Shown in pieces: positions 1-11,588 of a stretch of DNA of 64,000 bases. This stretch comes from Epiperipatus broadwayi (taxonomy: Eukaryota; Onychophora; Udeonychophora; Euonychophora; Peripatidae), in contig JAQFVV010012509.1 of the NCBI GenBank assembly GCA_028023455.1, positions 1,490,001-1,554,000 on the forward strand. Reading direction: 5' to 3'. The notes under the pieces were generated by a model. That model saw nothing but the letters and a program-made list of their open reading frames with translations. It had not been told where the DNA came from and did no database searches. The first letter of the stretch is position 1; every line of letters starts with the position of its first letter. The position numbers and the translations under genes were made by a program.

Positions 1-511
1 CTTTAGCAATTAATCCTTTGATAAACGTGTTTTGGAAGATTGTTTAATTAGTAATAGCCATGTAATAAAACGTGTTGTTTTATTTTATTAATAGCCATTG
101 CCGTGTTTTTAATGATAATCTTCTTTTATTTCGCATACATTTTATTTATTTACAAATCGCACATATATACGCACATATATTTTTAATACAATTTACTATT
201 TAGTTTTAACATTATTTTTTCTTTAATTAAACTTGAATGAAAAGAGATTTGTATGTTTTAACTTTTTAAATTATATTTTTACGAATACTAATAAAACTCT
301 TTACTTCCTTTTACAAACCTTAGTTTAACTTTTCTAACTTTTATTTCAAAACTAATGATTGGAAACTATTTGATTTTTATCTTTTTTCTAAAACAAACTA
401 AATAAACTCTTCAACATTTAATTTTATGTTTTTCTTTAATGAAAGATTATTTTAATAATATATTTTTTTAGATAAAATTATATGTGCCTATATCAATATA
501 GGTACATTACA
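1..511 (-). mobile_element. Partial 3' LTR (U3 part) of a minus-strand LTR element, cut by window edge
   Basis: Bases 1-511 repeat 4181-4689 almost base for base, with only scattered substitutions and small indels. Similarity stops abruptly at 511. A purine-rich tract on the minus strand starts immediately after it, as expected where a 3' LTR begins. The minus-strand LTR start would read TGTAATGTACC here. The left part of this LTR lies outside the window. Calling it an LTR is inference from the repeat pair, the purine tract and the primer-site-like sequence near 3000. Confidence 0.65.
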
Positions 512-530
512 CCGCTCCTCCTTTTTGAGA
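512..530 (-). other. Polypurine tract of the minus-strand LTR element
   Basis: The minus strand reads TCTCAAAAAGGAGGAGCGG directly before the LTR start at 511. This is the position and composition of a plus-strand primer for reverse transcription, and it supports the minus orientation of the element. Confidence 0.55.
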
Positions 531-762
531 GTAAAATGCGTCATTTTTGACCATTTTATCTCTGACAACATTAAATCTTAATTTATTATTCTTTCTAAGT
601 TTGCTTTTTGGTATCTTTTCCTTTCCATACTAAGGGCAATCTCCAATTATGCTTTTCTTCTTTCTATGCTGGAAACATTGCTTACAATGTTCGTCCTGGA
701 TAATGACCACGAGGACAAACTAAATTTGTGGCACAGGGATCTTTTATAACGAAGCTTCGGCT

Positions 763-946
763 GCCGATTCTCTTGATCGGACTTTGACTAGGAAAAGATG
801 GCTGCAAATGGCAGGAATTTCAACTGTCCATTTTCGACTTACGCCCTGGAAAACGATTGCCGATTCTCTTGATCATACTTTGACTAAGCAGCTGCAATGG
901 CAGGAATTTTCAACTGTCCATTTCCGACTTACGCTTTGGAAAACGA
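763..946. repeat. Tandem duplication of a ~90-97 bp unit
   Basis: Two adjacent copies begin with gccgattctcttgatc and end with ttacgc..tggaaaacga (763-858 and 860-946). They differ by a short indel and several substitutions. No coding sense is recognised in either strand, although the segment is noticeably less AT-rich than its surroundings. Confidence 0.8.
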
Positions 947-1189
947 GGTACGAGATATGGGGATTCTCCCCTGAAAAGTGACTTACGACTTACTCTGGTT
1001 GTTGCCAGTGCACTTTTTAAAAGGAGGAATGATCCCGGCCAATCCGTTGCGGGTACTAGAATTTATCCAGTCGAGAGCTTTAAACTTAATCCTTATCTAA
1101 CTTATTTCAATACTACCCTCATCCCTTTAGATTCGAACCCTTATTCGCTCCTAATACAACTTAGATTGACTTTATATTATTTTCCACTA

Positions 1190-1400
1190 ATCCTACAATA
1201 TTATTTTAAATACACATGAACATTACTTTAACATATATATTTGTATTAATCTAATCTTACGCTATTATTTCAAACCATTACGAACATTATCTTACATATT
1301 TATTTAATCTTACAATACTATTCTAAACTATCACGGACATCAGTTTACATATTTATTTATATTACAATATTATTTTAACCCATTATTTCAACTTATATAT
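1190..1400. repeat. Diverged short tandem repeat
   Basis: Three to four imperfect units of roughly 55-65 bp share the frame taatcttacaatattatt followed by ccattacgaacat and catatttattta. Divergence is high, so this is an old array inside the LTR element. Confidence 0.5.
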
Positions 1401-1980
1401 TAACGTGCGTATATTCAGAAAACTATTTTATTTTACTGCTTTTTATTATTATTATACAAAGATTTTATTGGACTTGATTACTTTAAACCATTTATTTACT
1501 TCCTTTTATTAACCTGCGTATATTAAAAAAACAAAAACACTTACTTTATTACGATTCATTATTATACAAATATCTATTTGACTAATTTAATTTTATTCTA
1601 GAAATTCCGTTATCTTTTCATTTATTTAAACCTACAACTTTACTTTTACATCATTAACTTGACCCATTTATTTAACTTGATTTTATTGATTTTTTTATTT
1701 ACTTGATCTGTTTATTTACGAGCATTTCCTTAATTAATATGTGCGTGGAGAAAAAAAACAAAATCTTTTATTCTGCGGAGCCCACGTTATTATTATTACT
1801 TTCAACCTTTCATTTATTATTATTCATTTATTTTTAAATTTATTGTCTTAAGTTTTAAATAGAAGTTTCAGATTTAATTTATTAGATTTATTTACTTTAG
1901 CATAATCATATTCGTGCTCATTATCCATTTCCGGTCCTTTTATTTCCGTCCATTTTAATATTCCGACCCTTAACTAACTT

Positions 1981-2643
1981 CTAAACTATGTCAGGTGGTT
2001 CCTTCTTTCTTTCTACAAATTCTATAATATAAACTAACTTTCCTCTCTTATCGGTTCCGTTTTTATATTTCATTACTTTATCTCTTTCTCTTTCCTTTCT
2101 GTTTTCAACTGCGTAACTCAGAAAACCTTTATACCTAGACAAACTCCGAATTACTTCAATCTGGGAATATTTTTTTCTACGCTTTCTCTTTGTTTTAAAT
2201 CTACGTCTACAGTGAATGCGAACGTTTACTTTAACCTTTTTAAATTTTTGTAAAAACTTTTCTACACTATCTACTACCTTGAACTTATGTTTTTCTTCTA
2301 TTTCTTGATCTATATTTTCCCCTGTCTTAGCACTATCCTGTTCTGCTTTAATTTCTATTTCAGTCTTCTCTGTTTCAACACTATCTAGTTCTACCTCAAT
2401 TTCTATATCTTTCATGACCTCAACTTCCTGACTTTCTTTAACTAAATCTAACTCTCTGCCTTCTTGGTTCTCCTCTACTTTCTCTATTATTTCACTCCTC
2501 ATTCCTTTAATTTCACATCTTATTTCTCTTATTCCCGCAATGAATTCTTGATGACTTTGCCTGAATTCTTGACGTATTTCTTCCATCATATTTATCATCA
2601 TTTTCAGCATCTGCGTCTTAGACATTTCTTTCTCTTTTTCCAT
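1981..2643 (-). CDS. Coiled-coil gag-like protein of the LTR element (220 aa)
   Basis: This is the only long open frame between the LTRs. Residues about 5-75 form a glutamate/lysine-rich amphipathic helix with regular Met/Ile/Leu spacing, probably a coiled coil. Residues about 60-125 are strongly acidic. Residues about 140-165 are strongly basic (RRRFKTKRKRRKKY), which would suit nucleic-acid binding. There is no CCHC zinc knuckle and no protease. Its place in the first half of a minus-strand element, downstream of a primer-binding-like site near 3000, fits a gag position. I do not recognise a specific family. It could instead be a structural protein of unknown descent. The start is the first Met of the frame; a second Met lies seven codons in. 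Confidence 0.5.
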   Translation of the reverse strand: MEKEKEMSKTQMLKMMINMMEEIRQEFRQSHQEFIAGIREIRCEIKGMRSEIIEKVEENQEGRELDLVKESQEVEVMKDIEIEVELDSVETEKTEIEIKAEQDSAKTGENIDQEIEEKHKFKVVDSVEKFLQKFKKVKVNVRIHCRRRFKTKRKRRKKYSQIEVIRSLSRYKGFLSYAVENRKERERDKVMKYKNGTDKRGKLVYIIEFVERKKEPPDIV

Positions 2644-2980
2644 TTTTAAAACAATATTTTATTTCAAACTAGCGCTTACGTTAAACTAAATTTAATATAC
2701 GACTTATTTATTTATTTTTCTTACTAAGACGGAAACCCACGCTAACTCCACCCTTTTAGTCCTTTTCTCTACCCGATCTAATGCTTTAACTCCGCCCAAC
2801 ATCTAATTGACTCTGATTTGATAGCATAAATGTCAAAATCTCTTTTCATTTCGAAAAAAAAAATTTTCGGTCAATTCTTTTTTTTTTTTTTAAATTAAAA
2901 CACTTTTACATACGTAATTTAACTTTTTAGATTTTTATTTTCAACAAGAACAAAGTATTTAATTAACTGTCATTTATGAC

Positions 2981-3007
2981 AAGTTCGGCCCACGTTGGGT
3001 AAAGCCA
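2981..3007 (-). other. Primer-binding-site-like sequence
   Basis: The minus strand reads TGGCTTTACCCAACGTGGGC then CGAACTT, two bases after a CA that would end the 5' LTR. It resembles the tRNA-Lys type primer site (TGGCGCCCAACGTGGG) with the bases between TGGC and CCCAACGTGGG altered. The match to a tRNA 3' end is from knowledge of retroelements and has not been tested against the host tRNAs. Confidence 0.45.
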
Positions 3008-3009
3008 TT

Positions 3010-4689
3010 TGAACCATGTTCAAATATGTGCATTCGAAACACCGGCCTCTTAGGCAGAGAAGAACATACTTGGAGAGTATGTATGCCCAAACGATAGCTA
3101 TAAAATATATAACTAGCGTTACATTTCCAGGACATAACTTCTTCTCGGCTGTTGAGTTCAACACCAAGTTCAAAGCACCTTTTTTTGTTTGTGTATAAAC
3201 ACGGGCGCCAGCTATCTATTCAAGGATGAATAAATAACGCACTTTGAGCAATGGCCACTAACTCAACGCCTAAATCCACGACTAGCTCAGCTGTTTGTAA
3301 TCACTAATAGATTATACATAATTAGTGGTTAAAAGACTTGATAAAGAATTGTAAAAGGAATTTATAAAAAGAATTGACCGACAAATAAAGTTTAATTTTA
3401 AAGATAATTTATTAACTAACATTTATTTACTAAATTTACACATTTTATAATTCTATTAAACACACGCATATTTTAAATTAACATTCTAAATAGTTTAAGT
3501 ATTCTTGAATATTTTCATAACAGAACACTGGGAATTTGTCTACTTTGACTAATAATATTGATATAAGGATCACGCACATATTAACTCACGCACACACATA
3601 ATAATGATAATAAAGGACTACATAGCATTTGAAATTTAATCACACACATCAATAGTTCATTTATGTATGATATAGAGTTCATATAATTAGACTCTTGAAA
3701 GATTCGTACGAATTAATGAAATGCAATGGCTATTACAGTATAAACGAAAATAAGCAAATGTTTTACCTAGGATTTTGAACGTAGTTTTAGCACTTTGTTT
3801 TCTTCTTGTTTGTTGTTTCTTCCAGTATGAATGGTTCCAGTATGAATGCTTCCAGCCGGCTGGGACGTTTCCTTGCTGAGTTTCCTGATTTTCACGATTA
3901 TTACTATCGGAGACAGATACTGACGGAGATTTTCTAAGATGTTAAGCTGACATTATTTCACGGGCAGATCTGCTGTTTTCTCAGACATCTGGCTGGAGAT
4001 AAACGTGCATTCCCAAGATCTTCTCAACACTGCATTTTGTTTGTTAACTGCTCAATTAATTTCTGAACTGCACTACTCAATTACTTTGTGAACTGATTAC
4101 TGTCCGATAAAAAAAAGGTCTATTTATACCTGCGCCTTGTTGTCTTTCTAATATCTCCGGCAAAGATCTGTTGTCAAATTCTTTAGCAATTAATCCTTTG
4201 ATAAACGTGTTTTGGAAGATTGTTAATTAGTAATAGCCACGCAATAAAATGTGTTGTTTTATTTTATTAATAGCCATTGCCGTGTTTTTAATGATAATCT
4301 TCTTTTATTTCGCATACATTTTATTTATTTACAAATCGCACATATATACGCACATATATTTTTAATACAATTTACTATTTAGTTTTAACATTATTTTTTC
4401 TTTAATTAAACTTGAATGAAAAGAGATTTGTATGTTTTAAATTTTAAATTATATTTTTACGAATACTAATAAAACTCTTTACTTCCTTTTACAAACCTTA
4501 GTTTAACTTTTCTAACTTTTATTGCAAAACTAATGATTGGAAACTATTTGATTTTTATCTTTTTTCTAAAACAAACTAAATAAACTCTTCAACATTTAAT
4601 TTTATGTTTTTCTTTAACGAAAAATTATTTTAATAATATAATTTTTTAGATAAAATTATATGTGCCTATATCAATATAGATACAATATA
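3010..4689 (-). mobile_element. 5' LTR of the minus-strand element (~1.68 kb)
   Basis: The right part (4181-4689) is the partner of 1-511. The left limit is set by the TG/CA next to the primer-site-like sequence. No gene lies inside. A minus-strand TATA box, GGTATAAATA at 4121-4130, sits about 560 bp into the LTR, which is where a U3 promoter belongs. Very long LTRs of this size are unusual but known. The left boundary is less certain than the right. Confidence 0.5.
4121..4130 (-). promoter_or_regulatory. TATA box in LTR
   Basis: The minus strand reads GGTATAAATA, followed downstream by a relatively GC-rich leader. It is the likely core promoter for the minus-strand element ending at the left window edge. 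Confidence 0.45.
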
Positions 4690-4693
4690 TACA

Positions 4694-4890
4694 CACATAT
4701 TCAAGACTATTTATAGGCTACATTTTCCTTATGTTATTAAATCTACAATATCATTTATCACTCATATGCAATGATTTTAGCAATTGTATGCACATACCCA
4801 TATTAAAGACTATTAATATGCTATATTTTCTCTACATTATTAAATTTACAATATTATTTATCACCCACACATAAATGCTTTCATCCTCTC
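4694..4890. repeat. Tandem duplication with ~103 bp period
   Basis: Two imperfect copies share agactatt, ttattaaat and acaatat..atttatcac at a spacing of 103 bases. They lie directly outside the 5' LTR of the left element, so they are not part of it. Confidence 0.6.
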
Positions 4891-5534
4891 ATAAAAAAAA
4901 ATATATACTCAACTAAAAAAAAACAATTACAGATTAATAAAAAACAAATTTTATTTTCTAAAATTTAATTTTTTAGACAGGGTGGAACTACTGCTTTACG
5001 GTAATTGCAAAAAAAACTACACAAACAAAAGCCTGATATATTATTTTTTAATAAAACAGCCTAAATTTTCTAATTTAATATCATCCATTTTCTCCATTCA
5101 TCAATGATTTTCATTACAAGAAAACCCTGAGCAATAGTGTCTGATTTGGAATTCGGAAGTCCCCAGATTGATTCCGGCACTTATAGTTCTAGTACTCAAA
5201 CTTCTTATGAAACTCCCGAGCAATAAAGTCATATGCCTTTTTTTATTATTATTACAAGAAAGAATAAGAATTTTACATTATATGATTAATAATAAAATTA
5301 ATATGACATATTTTACCAATTACATTTAAAACTATCAATTTTGTATGAGAAAACGTCCACGGATGATTATTTAAATTATTCAAAGATGATGATAAGGAGG
5401 ATACATAATTTCTGTTATATAATAATGTTCGCAGACTCAATAGAAATATCAATTTTGGAAAGATTTTTTTATATAAAGTCGAATCTTGCATTATGATTTG
5501 TAGAGGTCTCTCTTGTTAAAAAAATTAAGCACTC
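4891..5534. other. AT-rich spacer, no gene seen
   Basis: I see homopolymer runs and short chance frames only. A slightly GC-richer patch near 5100-5230 resembles no element I know. Confidence 0.5.
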
Positions 5535-5573
5535 AAGGTGCATGTACTAAGGTTTTAGCCTTATATAAGTATA
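5535..5573 (+). repeat. Short dispersed repeat, copy 1
   Basis: The segment containing catgtactaaggttttagc then cttatataagtata recurs at 16027-16065 with few changes. The second copy is part of a precisely bounded insertion inside an LTR, so this is a mobile sequence rather than chance similarity. The core can form a small AAGG/CCTT hairpin. Confidence 0.6.
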
Positions 5574-7582
5574 TAATGAATATTAAAAATTTTCTTTATG
5601 AAAATAATAAATATCTACAATTAATTATCAGAAAATGATATCTAAATTGGTTTATTTTATTTATTGCATTTTAATTTTATTTCAAATTTAAAAACTTAAA
5701 TAAATAAGGAATTGCAAGGTTAATGATAAGAATTTAATACATTTTATGAAATCCAAAAATATTTTCAATAATATTATTAAATATTATAATTAAATTTAAA
5801 TAACAGTAAATTCAAATATATTTGAAATAAGTTATTTTTAAATTTTTTTTAAATTCCAACACTTGCAGTTTCTAAAATATATATATATTAAAATTTTCCA
5901 TGTGATTTCATTAAGTATTTAAAAATTTTAATGTAAATAATTTTTATAAACTTATTTTTCCAAAAATCCACTTCAAAATAATTTAAATATCATGAATTGA
6001 ATTTTTTTAATCAAGCTGTATTTGTGATTATTTTTAAAAATAATGAGAATTAAACACAGTGATGGAATGATCTCTAAGACAAGTTATCCAAGATCTAAGT
6101 TAATTTCTGATAATAGAGAGCTCACAATTATGGAGGAAAATTTAAAAATTATGAAGAACATTAGAAATTATAAATCAGATTTGGCTAAAGATCAAATGGA
6201 GAAACAGTGGAAGAAACAATTAAAGAAAATAAAATATAACTCAAAGCATGATAATGAATGGTATAGCACTATAGCAACTAAAGGTGAAAAAGTACCAACT
6301 CAAAATAATTTATATTTGAAATCCATAAATGAAAGTCACTGCAAGTATACAAATCATAAATATCCAAATTAGACAATTATTCATTTTAATTTTTCATAAA
6401 AAGAAACAAAAATAGATAGTACACATTTTTTTTATCCCTAAATTTAAGTTTCCTTTTAAAAAAAATTTAACATGAAAAAAAAATTTATCAAAAATATTGC
6501 AAAAATAAGTTAAAAATTAGAAGCAAAATCACAATTTACAAAGTTTTCAACCTAATAGTGAGATTCTGTAAGAAGATATGACGAAAACTCAATTCTCACT
6601 CAATTCATGCAGCATTCATATAATAATAAATTGTCCATTCACTTTACTACTGTTACACAATGCATGACAAAAGACTGCTATGAGAAAATAGAAAAATTAA
6701 CATATTCAGCCTCAATATCAATAGACAATGTTAAAATAGCAAATTCTATGTGACCATTTCAATAAATTTTGCTATTTTGATTATTGTTTAATTGGAACTT
6801 TATTTAGAAAGTGTCTTCGGATAATGAGATAGAAACACTTCTCTGTGAATAACACAATGTTACCACACAGTATTACATTCTTTTTTATGTATTAGCACAT
6901 GCAATTCATTTTAACTTCCTCTCATGGAGTGACCATTATTTGCATACACACTAACACATATGATCCAATTGACTGTTTCATCAGAAACCGTATGCATGTT
7001 CAGTATCACAGGTGCACTATACTTTCTTCATCAACTCACTTCAGCTTTAGCTATCCTTCAGTGAATGCTGAGCAAATGCAAATTAGCTCCACATCATTCT
7101 TTATTGTCATCAGTTTATAATTTCAGGGGAGTACTCCCTCTTTGATTTATGACATATAATACCAAAAATTAGAACTTGGATCAAATAATTATAACTTTCT
7201 CTTTATAACTCTCTTCAACAAACATTCATTTTTTGTATAATTTGTTGGAAATGTTGAGATCTTCATAACTTTTGGTAGCATAAACTTTCAAATGTCAAGA
7301 TTCATTTTATTAAATGTTCAATTATTATCCGTCTAAATTAATAATATTTATGATATAAATATATTTAATATGAATATAGAATGAAAATAATAATAATAAT
7401 AATTATTTAAGCTTATGTTATTTTAATGCTGTTTGCCCATCTTCTGTTTTTATTATTTTATTAATAAATATTAAGTTCTGCCGCTAAACTTTTGGCTAAG
7501 TGATGTAGATATTCAATTTATGGAAAGAAAATCCTCATCTGCAGAGAAAGGATTGCATTAGATTAAAAAATAGATTGTGATT
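5574..7582. other. AT-rich spacer, no convincing gene
   Basis: The longest frame (6043-6372, plus, 109 codons, lysine-rich) has no recognisable motif and is within what chance gives in this composition. No repeat shared with the rest of the window was found. Confidence 0.5.
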
Positions 7583-7800
7583 AAAAGAGAGATAGAGAGA
7601 AGAGGGAAGAAAGAGACACAAGGAGAGGAGGGAGAAAAAAAAGGAAAAGGAAATAAAAATAGGAGGGGGAGAGAAAAGAGAGATGGGGAAAAAGGAAATA
7701 AAAGTAGGAGAGGAAAAGAAGGAATAAAAAAAATGGTGAGAAAAAGAGAGAAATGAGGTAGGGAAGAGGGGTAAAATATTAGAAATAAAAAACTAAAAAA
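7583..7800 (+). repeat. Polypurine (GA-rich) tract
   Basis: About 215 bases are nearly all A and G on the plus strand, with runs such as gagagagaa, ggaggg and aggaaataaaa. It has only occasional pyrimidine interruptions and no fixed period. Such tracts can adopt triplex structures. It could also be a decayed microsatellite. Confidence 0.75.
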
Positions 7801-8882
7801 ATATATTTAAATCAAAAAGAAGATAATTTATAGTTCTGTTATGAAAAAAAAATGTATTCAAATATAAGAAAATTGATATACTTTTCAGTAATTTGAAAAT
7901 GACATTGATATAAGGATTAAAACAAACAGGAATTATTACTAAGGGTAAATGTACCATATAGTAATATTCTAATTCATGAAAAATAAAAAAACATTTTGTG
8001 CAGAAGTTGTATGTCTAATAAATATAATAATTGAAGAGGTTATTGCTTGGGAGTTTGTAAGTTTGGGTACTAGAAATGTCAGAATTGGGTTGTGATCCAT
8101 AATATATCTAATAATTATGTTTTACTCAAACTGTTATTTATAAATAATAGTGAACTTTACAGAATCTGAGAAGAATATTAACCGAATTAGCAAGTAAGGA
8201 AAAGATAGCAACATAGTAAATACTCCCCCCAGACATTCTTAAAGATCTCTGTGATACACAAGTTTTTTCAGAAATACTGATCTTCACCATAGTAAAAAAA
8301 ATGCAATGTTCTTAGTTAACGTGATCTTATCTCAATCATATTCTTAAGTTCACCTTATTCTACTGTTTATTTATTAAGATTGACTTTATACAACTTTATT
8401 ATTTCGCAGACTGCTTTAAAATGTCTATAGAATTTCTACCCATATTCTCTCTTTGACTTCACGAGTCTTGGATAATATTTTAGAAAGTCTAGTTAAACTT
8501 CTATTTTAAAATCGCTTTTAAATAAATTTTTTTTATACTAAATATATATAAGCAATGCCACATTTATCCTTTATTCCTGCATATATTGTTTTCCAACATT
8601 TATTGTAGGCCTTTTAGATTCTGAAATAGGAAAAACAATAAAAATGTTCTTATTATTATTATTTTCTCATATCTATTATTTATTTTTTCTACTTTTTTGA
8701 AAAACAAAGTATACAAATGTCCTTATATATATATTTAAAAACAAAACCAATATAAAAATTCATAGATACACATTTAAGGCAACAAATCAAGTAGAATATT
8801 TTATTTCTTAAATGATTGAAATCATTGTAGCCGATGTTTTATTTGTAAATAACTACATTACGGGAATAAAAAATTTACAAAC
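7801..8882. other. AT-rich spacer, no gene seen
   Basis: Only short chance frames, A/T runs and a small TTA microsatellite near 8650 are visible. Confidence 0.5.
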
Positions 8883-9034
8883 CTGATTCTTTCTATAAGT
8901 ATTCAAATTGGAAGTTGCATGATCGTTTGTGGAATGATAATTAAGCTTCGGATTTTTTAAATTTTGATTAAGAGATAATTTATGTTTCTTTTGCCCAAGT
9001 TGGAATAATTGTAAATAACCAGTGCATGCTTGAT
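8883..9034 (-). CDS. Candidate internal exon of an unknown gene
   Basis: On the minus strand a long T tract ending in CAG at 9035-9037 is followed by 152 open bases and then a GTTTGT donor at 8882. The open frame spans 50 codons plus two bases, beginning in the second base of a codon and ending on a complete one. The peptide starts ..QACTGYLQLFQLGQKKHKL and continues rich in Asn and Lys. I do not recognise the product. Good acceptor and donor flanking an uninterrupted frame argue for an exon. The alternative is chance, which AT-rich DNA with T tracts favours. No partner exon was identified. Confidence 0.35.
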
Positions 9035-10009
9035 CTGAAAAAAAAAAAAAAACTATTAGTGACAACTTAATTTGAATATTAATCAAATATATGATTAAAA
9101 GATAAATATAATCATAAGCTCAGACATTCAAATGAATTGTCTACATTAACTTGAATATCTTTTTATTGATCACTATTAAACAGTTAAGGGACATTTGTCT
9201 GAAAAAAAAAAAAAAAAAATCCTAAGCTTATTATGACTTGGAAAAACTTTTAATGTTTAATCAACTCAGATTTAAACCTCAGCTTATTATCATAGTAGAA
9301 AAATGTGCCTGGAGACCCTTCTCAATATATTATAAACAAAATCAAATATTTATCTTAGTTTTAATATATATAAAATAAACAATGAATAACCAATAAAATC
9401 CTGAAAAAATAAAAGTTTATGGAATATATACTGTGCAAAAATATTTAACTTTAATAAAATAAATCTAAAACAGATTATGCTAATGAAAAAATTCTATGTT
9501 TACAATAAAATCAATGACCCATGAATTGCTTAAAGGTTTCTACATATTTTCTGTTACCTCTGAAAGATAATCTTGGTATTTCTGATATTTGCAGACAATA
9601 TAACACTAACAAAACAATTTTATTCTTCGTATTATAATGACTTATTAGGTGTTATATTTTGGAAAAAATATGGCTTTAATAACTACAATTTGTATAAATA
9701 TAAAGCTAAGATTTATGACTCCAGAAAAAAGAGAAAAAGATTAGAAATGTAAATAGAAAAATGTTGTGAATTAAAAGCAATGAAAAAAGATTATTGTAAG
9801 ATAAAAAAACTGTGAATAATAATAATACAGGAAAGGCCTAATAAATTTAAATATAGAAAAGGTTAGTATTGTTTAGATTAGAACATTAAGCTACTTAAAA
9901 CTAATCAAACAAAAGAATAAATATTTGAAGGACTAACTGCAGAGGAAAGCAATGTGCATGTATGCAATTAAACGCTTGATGATAATTTGAGAAAAGACGT
10001 ATTGCTGGA
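9035..10009. other. AT-rich spacer or intron, no gene seen
   Basis: Contains two long A runs (near 9045 and 9205) and no recognisable coding or repeat signal. Confidence 0.5.
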
Positions 10010-10097
10010 GGGAGATAGCCTAATGGAAATACTTATTACCTTATATAATAATTAATACTGCATATTGAAACAGTAAGATTCGTATTCGAATCTTAAG
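10010..10097 (+). repeat. tRNA-derived SINE remnant or tRNA pseudogene
   Basis: An A-box-like tagcctaatgga (about 10016) and a B-box-like attcgaatc (10084-10092) lie at tRNA spacing. The B-box region is part of a perfect 8-bp hairpin, aagattcg..cgaatctt. The cloverleaf is not intact, so a working tRNA is unlikely. Confidence 0.4.
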
Positions 10098-10639
10098 TTT
10101 CACCTTTTTCTGTCGTCTCTCACTGACCGGTCTATCCCGCCCAAATTTAAACTTTTTGATATCGAATTGTGTGTGTAACAATATTAAAAATGTATAAATA
10201 TATGTAGAATTCAGCTTAAACATGCACACATTTCGATCTCAAATTAAACGCAATAAATAGGGATAAAATAATATAATTTAGATTTCTTTTAGTTATATAA
10301 TTTTGTATAATTTTAATCATTTATTTTGGATTATAAAGTTCGTATTTATTGCTTTGTTTAAATTTCATTTAATAATAATTCTAAAAATATCTGATGTAAT
10401 ATTTAATTAAAAGTTAAAATAATCTTATGTTCCCTTTTTGTTTTTGAAATTTAAAAGCATCGGTCAGTGATAGATAATAGATTAATTAAAGAAAAATTCC
10501 CCAAAATAAATTAGTAAATGCAAAATGTAAACAATAGAACGGCAGCTTTCTTTAATTAAAAACCAACTAAATGCATTGATTATCCTCAGGGCAGATTAAA
10601 TAGAACCTAAAAATATCTTAACAAAAATGTGAAAGATCA
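10098..10639. other. AT-rich spacer, no gene seen
   Basis: Nothing recognisable apart from poly(A/T)-rich sequence. Confidence 0.5.
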
Positions 10640-11060
10640 AGATAAAAAAGAGGCCATCTTAGACTTGCTGGAGACATTCACTTAAACTTTAGCTTTGCTC
10701 TCGATCACTGAGAGTCTCCAAAATAATAAAAATAATTTGTTCCTGCCAAGGTATGACCGAGTAAAGCACCTAGATTATTCTCCATCGGGAGATGGCCTAT
10801 TGTGCTGAACTTTCATTGCCCGTCATAAATTCACCATGAAGATCTGCTGCCTGAAATGAATGAGAAAGCTGCTGCCGCCATGAAATTAAATAAAATATCT
10901 TAATACAAGAAAGAATTGCCACTCGTGAACTTTTTGCTGCTGTGAAAGTAAAATGAAATGTCTAAATACAAGAAAGAATTGCCACTCATGAACTATTTGC
11001 TACTTAACCAATGGACTCGGAAAACTTCTTATAAAACAGGTACCTGTCTGTGTTCAAACT
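10640..11060 (+). other. GC-elevated promoter-like segment of a possible old element
   Basis: The composition rises abruptly here. A 12-base complementarity between gaggccatctta.. (10651) and gggagatggcctat (10787) gives a potential foldback. A TATA-like cttcttataaaacagg lies near 11028, followed by gtacctgtctgtgttc. The set suggests a degraded LTR or promoter, but no partner repeat is present in the window. Confidence 0.3.
10884..11009. repeat. Tandem duplication with 63-bp period
   Basis: Two copies share atacaagaaagaattgccac then tc[g/a]tgaact[t/a]tttgct at an offset of 63 bases. They are about 90% alike by eye. Confidence 0.8.
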
Positions 11061-11588
11061 CTAGAGTACTCTAATAATATGCTATAGCTATTCTTCATAT
11101 TAATTATCTAAATTTATAAAATGTAAAAACTATCATTTGTATAACTAAAACTGAATAATTAACTTAATGTGTAAATTTCTCTACTAATCTAGCTTACCTC
11201 ATTCTGTCTTGGGTGCGTATTTCTATAATCTACATTTCTATCTATAGTTATTATTTAATTATTGCATGCTCGTAATTATTTCAATTTTCAAAGTTTAAAT
11301 CTATGATCGCTTAAAACAATGAATGCGTGTCTAATTTTCATTAATATTTACTTTCTTTAATAACTTAACTTTCATATAAATCGACACGCCTTCAATGCTT
11401 CATTTATTGTAATGCAGGGGTCTACTACTTCGCAAATGGCTGACGTATTAGTTATAATAATTCCCAAGTTATATATGTTTTGTATTTATTAAATAATCAG
11501 TGAATAATTCCAGAAAATTACATTTCTTTGAGAGTCACCAACGTTCTTTAGTAAATGTTGATAATGTAGAGCCGAATTAGAAATCTAT
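11061..11588. other. No gene recognised
   Basis: Moderately AT-rich sequence between the promoter-like segment and the 101-codon frame. It holds short frames only. Confidence 0.5.

Larger units (their letters stand above)
512..3009 (-). mobile_element. Internal region of a non-autonomous LTR element
   Basis: About 2.5 kb lies between the two LTR copies. It encodes only one open frame of note (1981-2643) and shows no reverse transcriptase, RNase H, integrase or protease motif in either strand. The rest is AT-rich, with a tandem duplication at 763-946 and a decayed minisatellite-like stretch near 1190-1400. The arrangement resembles a large retrotransposon derivative that depends on enzymes from another copy. 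That dependence is inference from the missing pol. Confidence 0.55.

Noticed and set aside
784-981. 65-codon plus-strand frame across the tandem duplication at 763-946
   Set aside because: Its repeated peptide is only a consequence of the DNA duplication. The element is read on the minus strand.
6043-6372. 109-codon plus-strand frame, lysine-rich
   Set aside because: Length is within chance expectation for this base composition over 64 kb, no motif, no repeat context, no splice signals.
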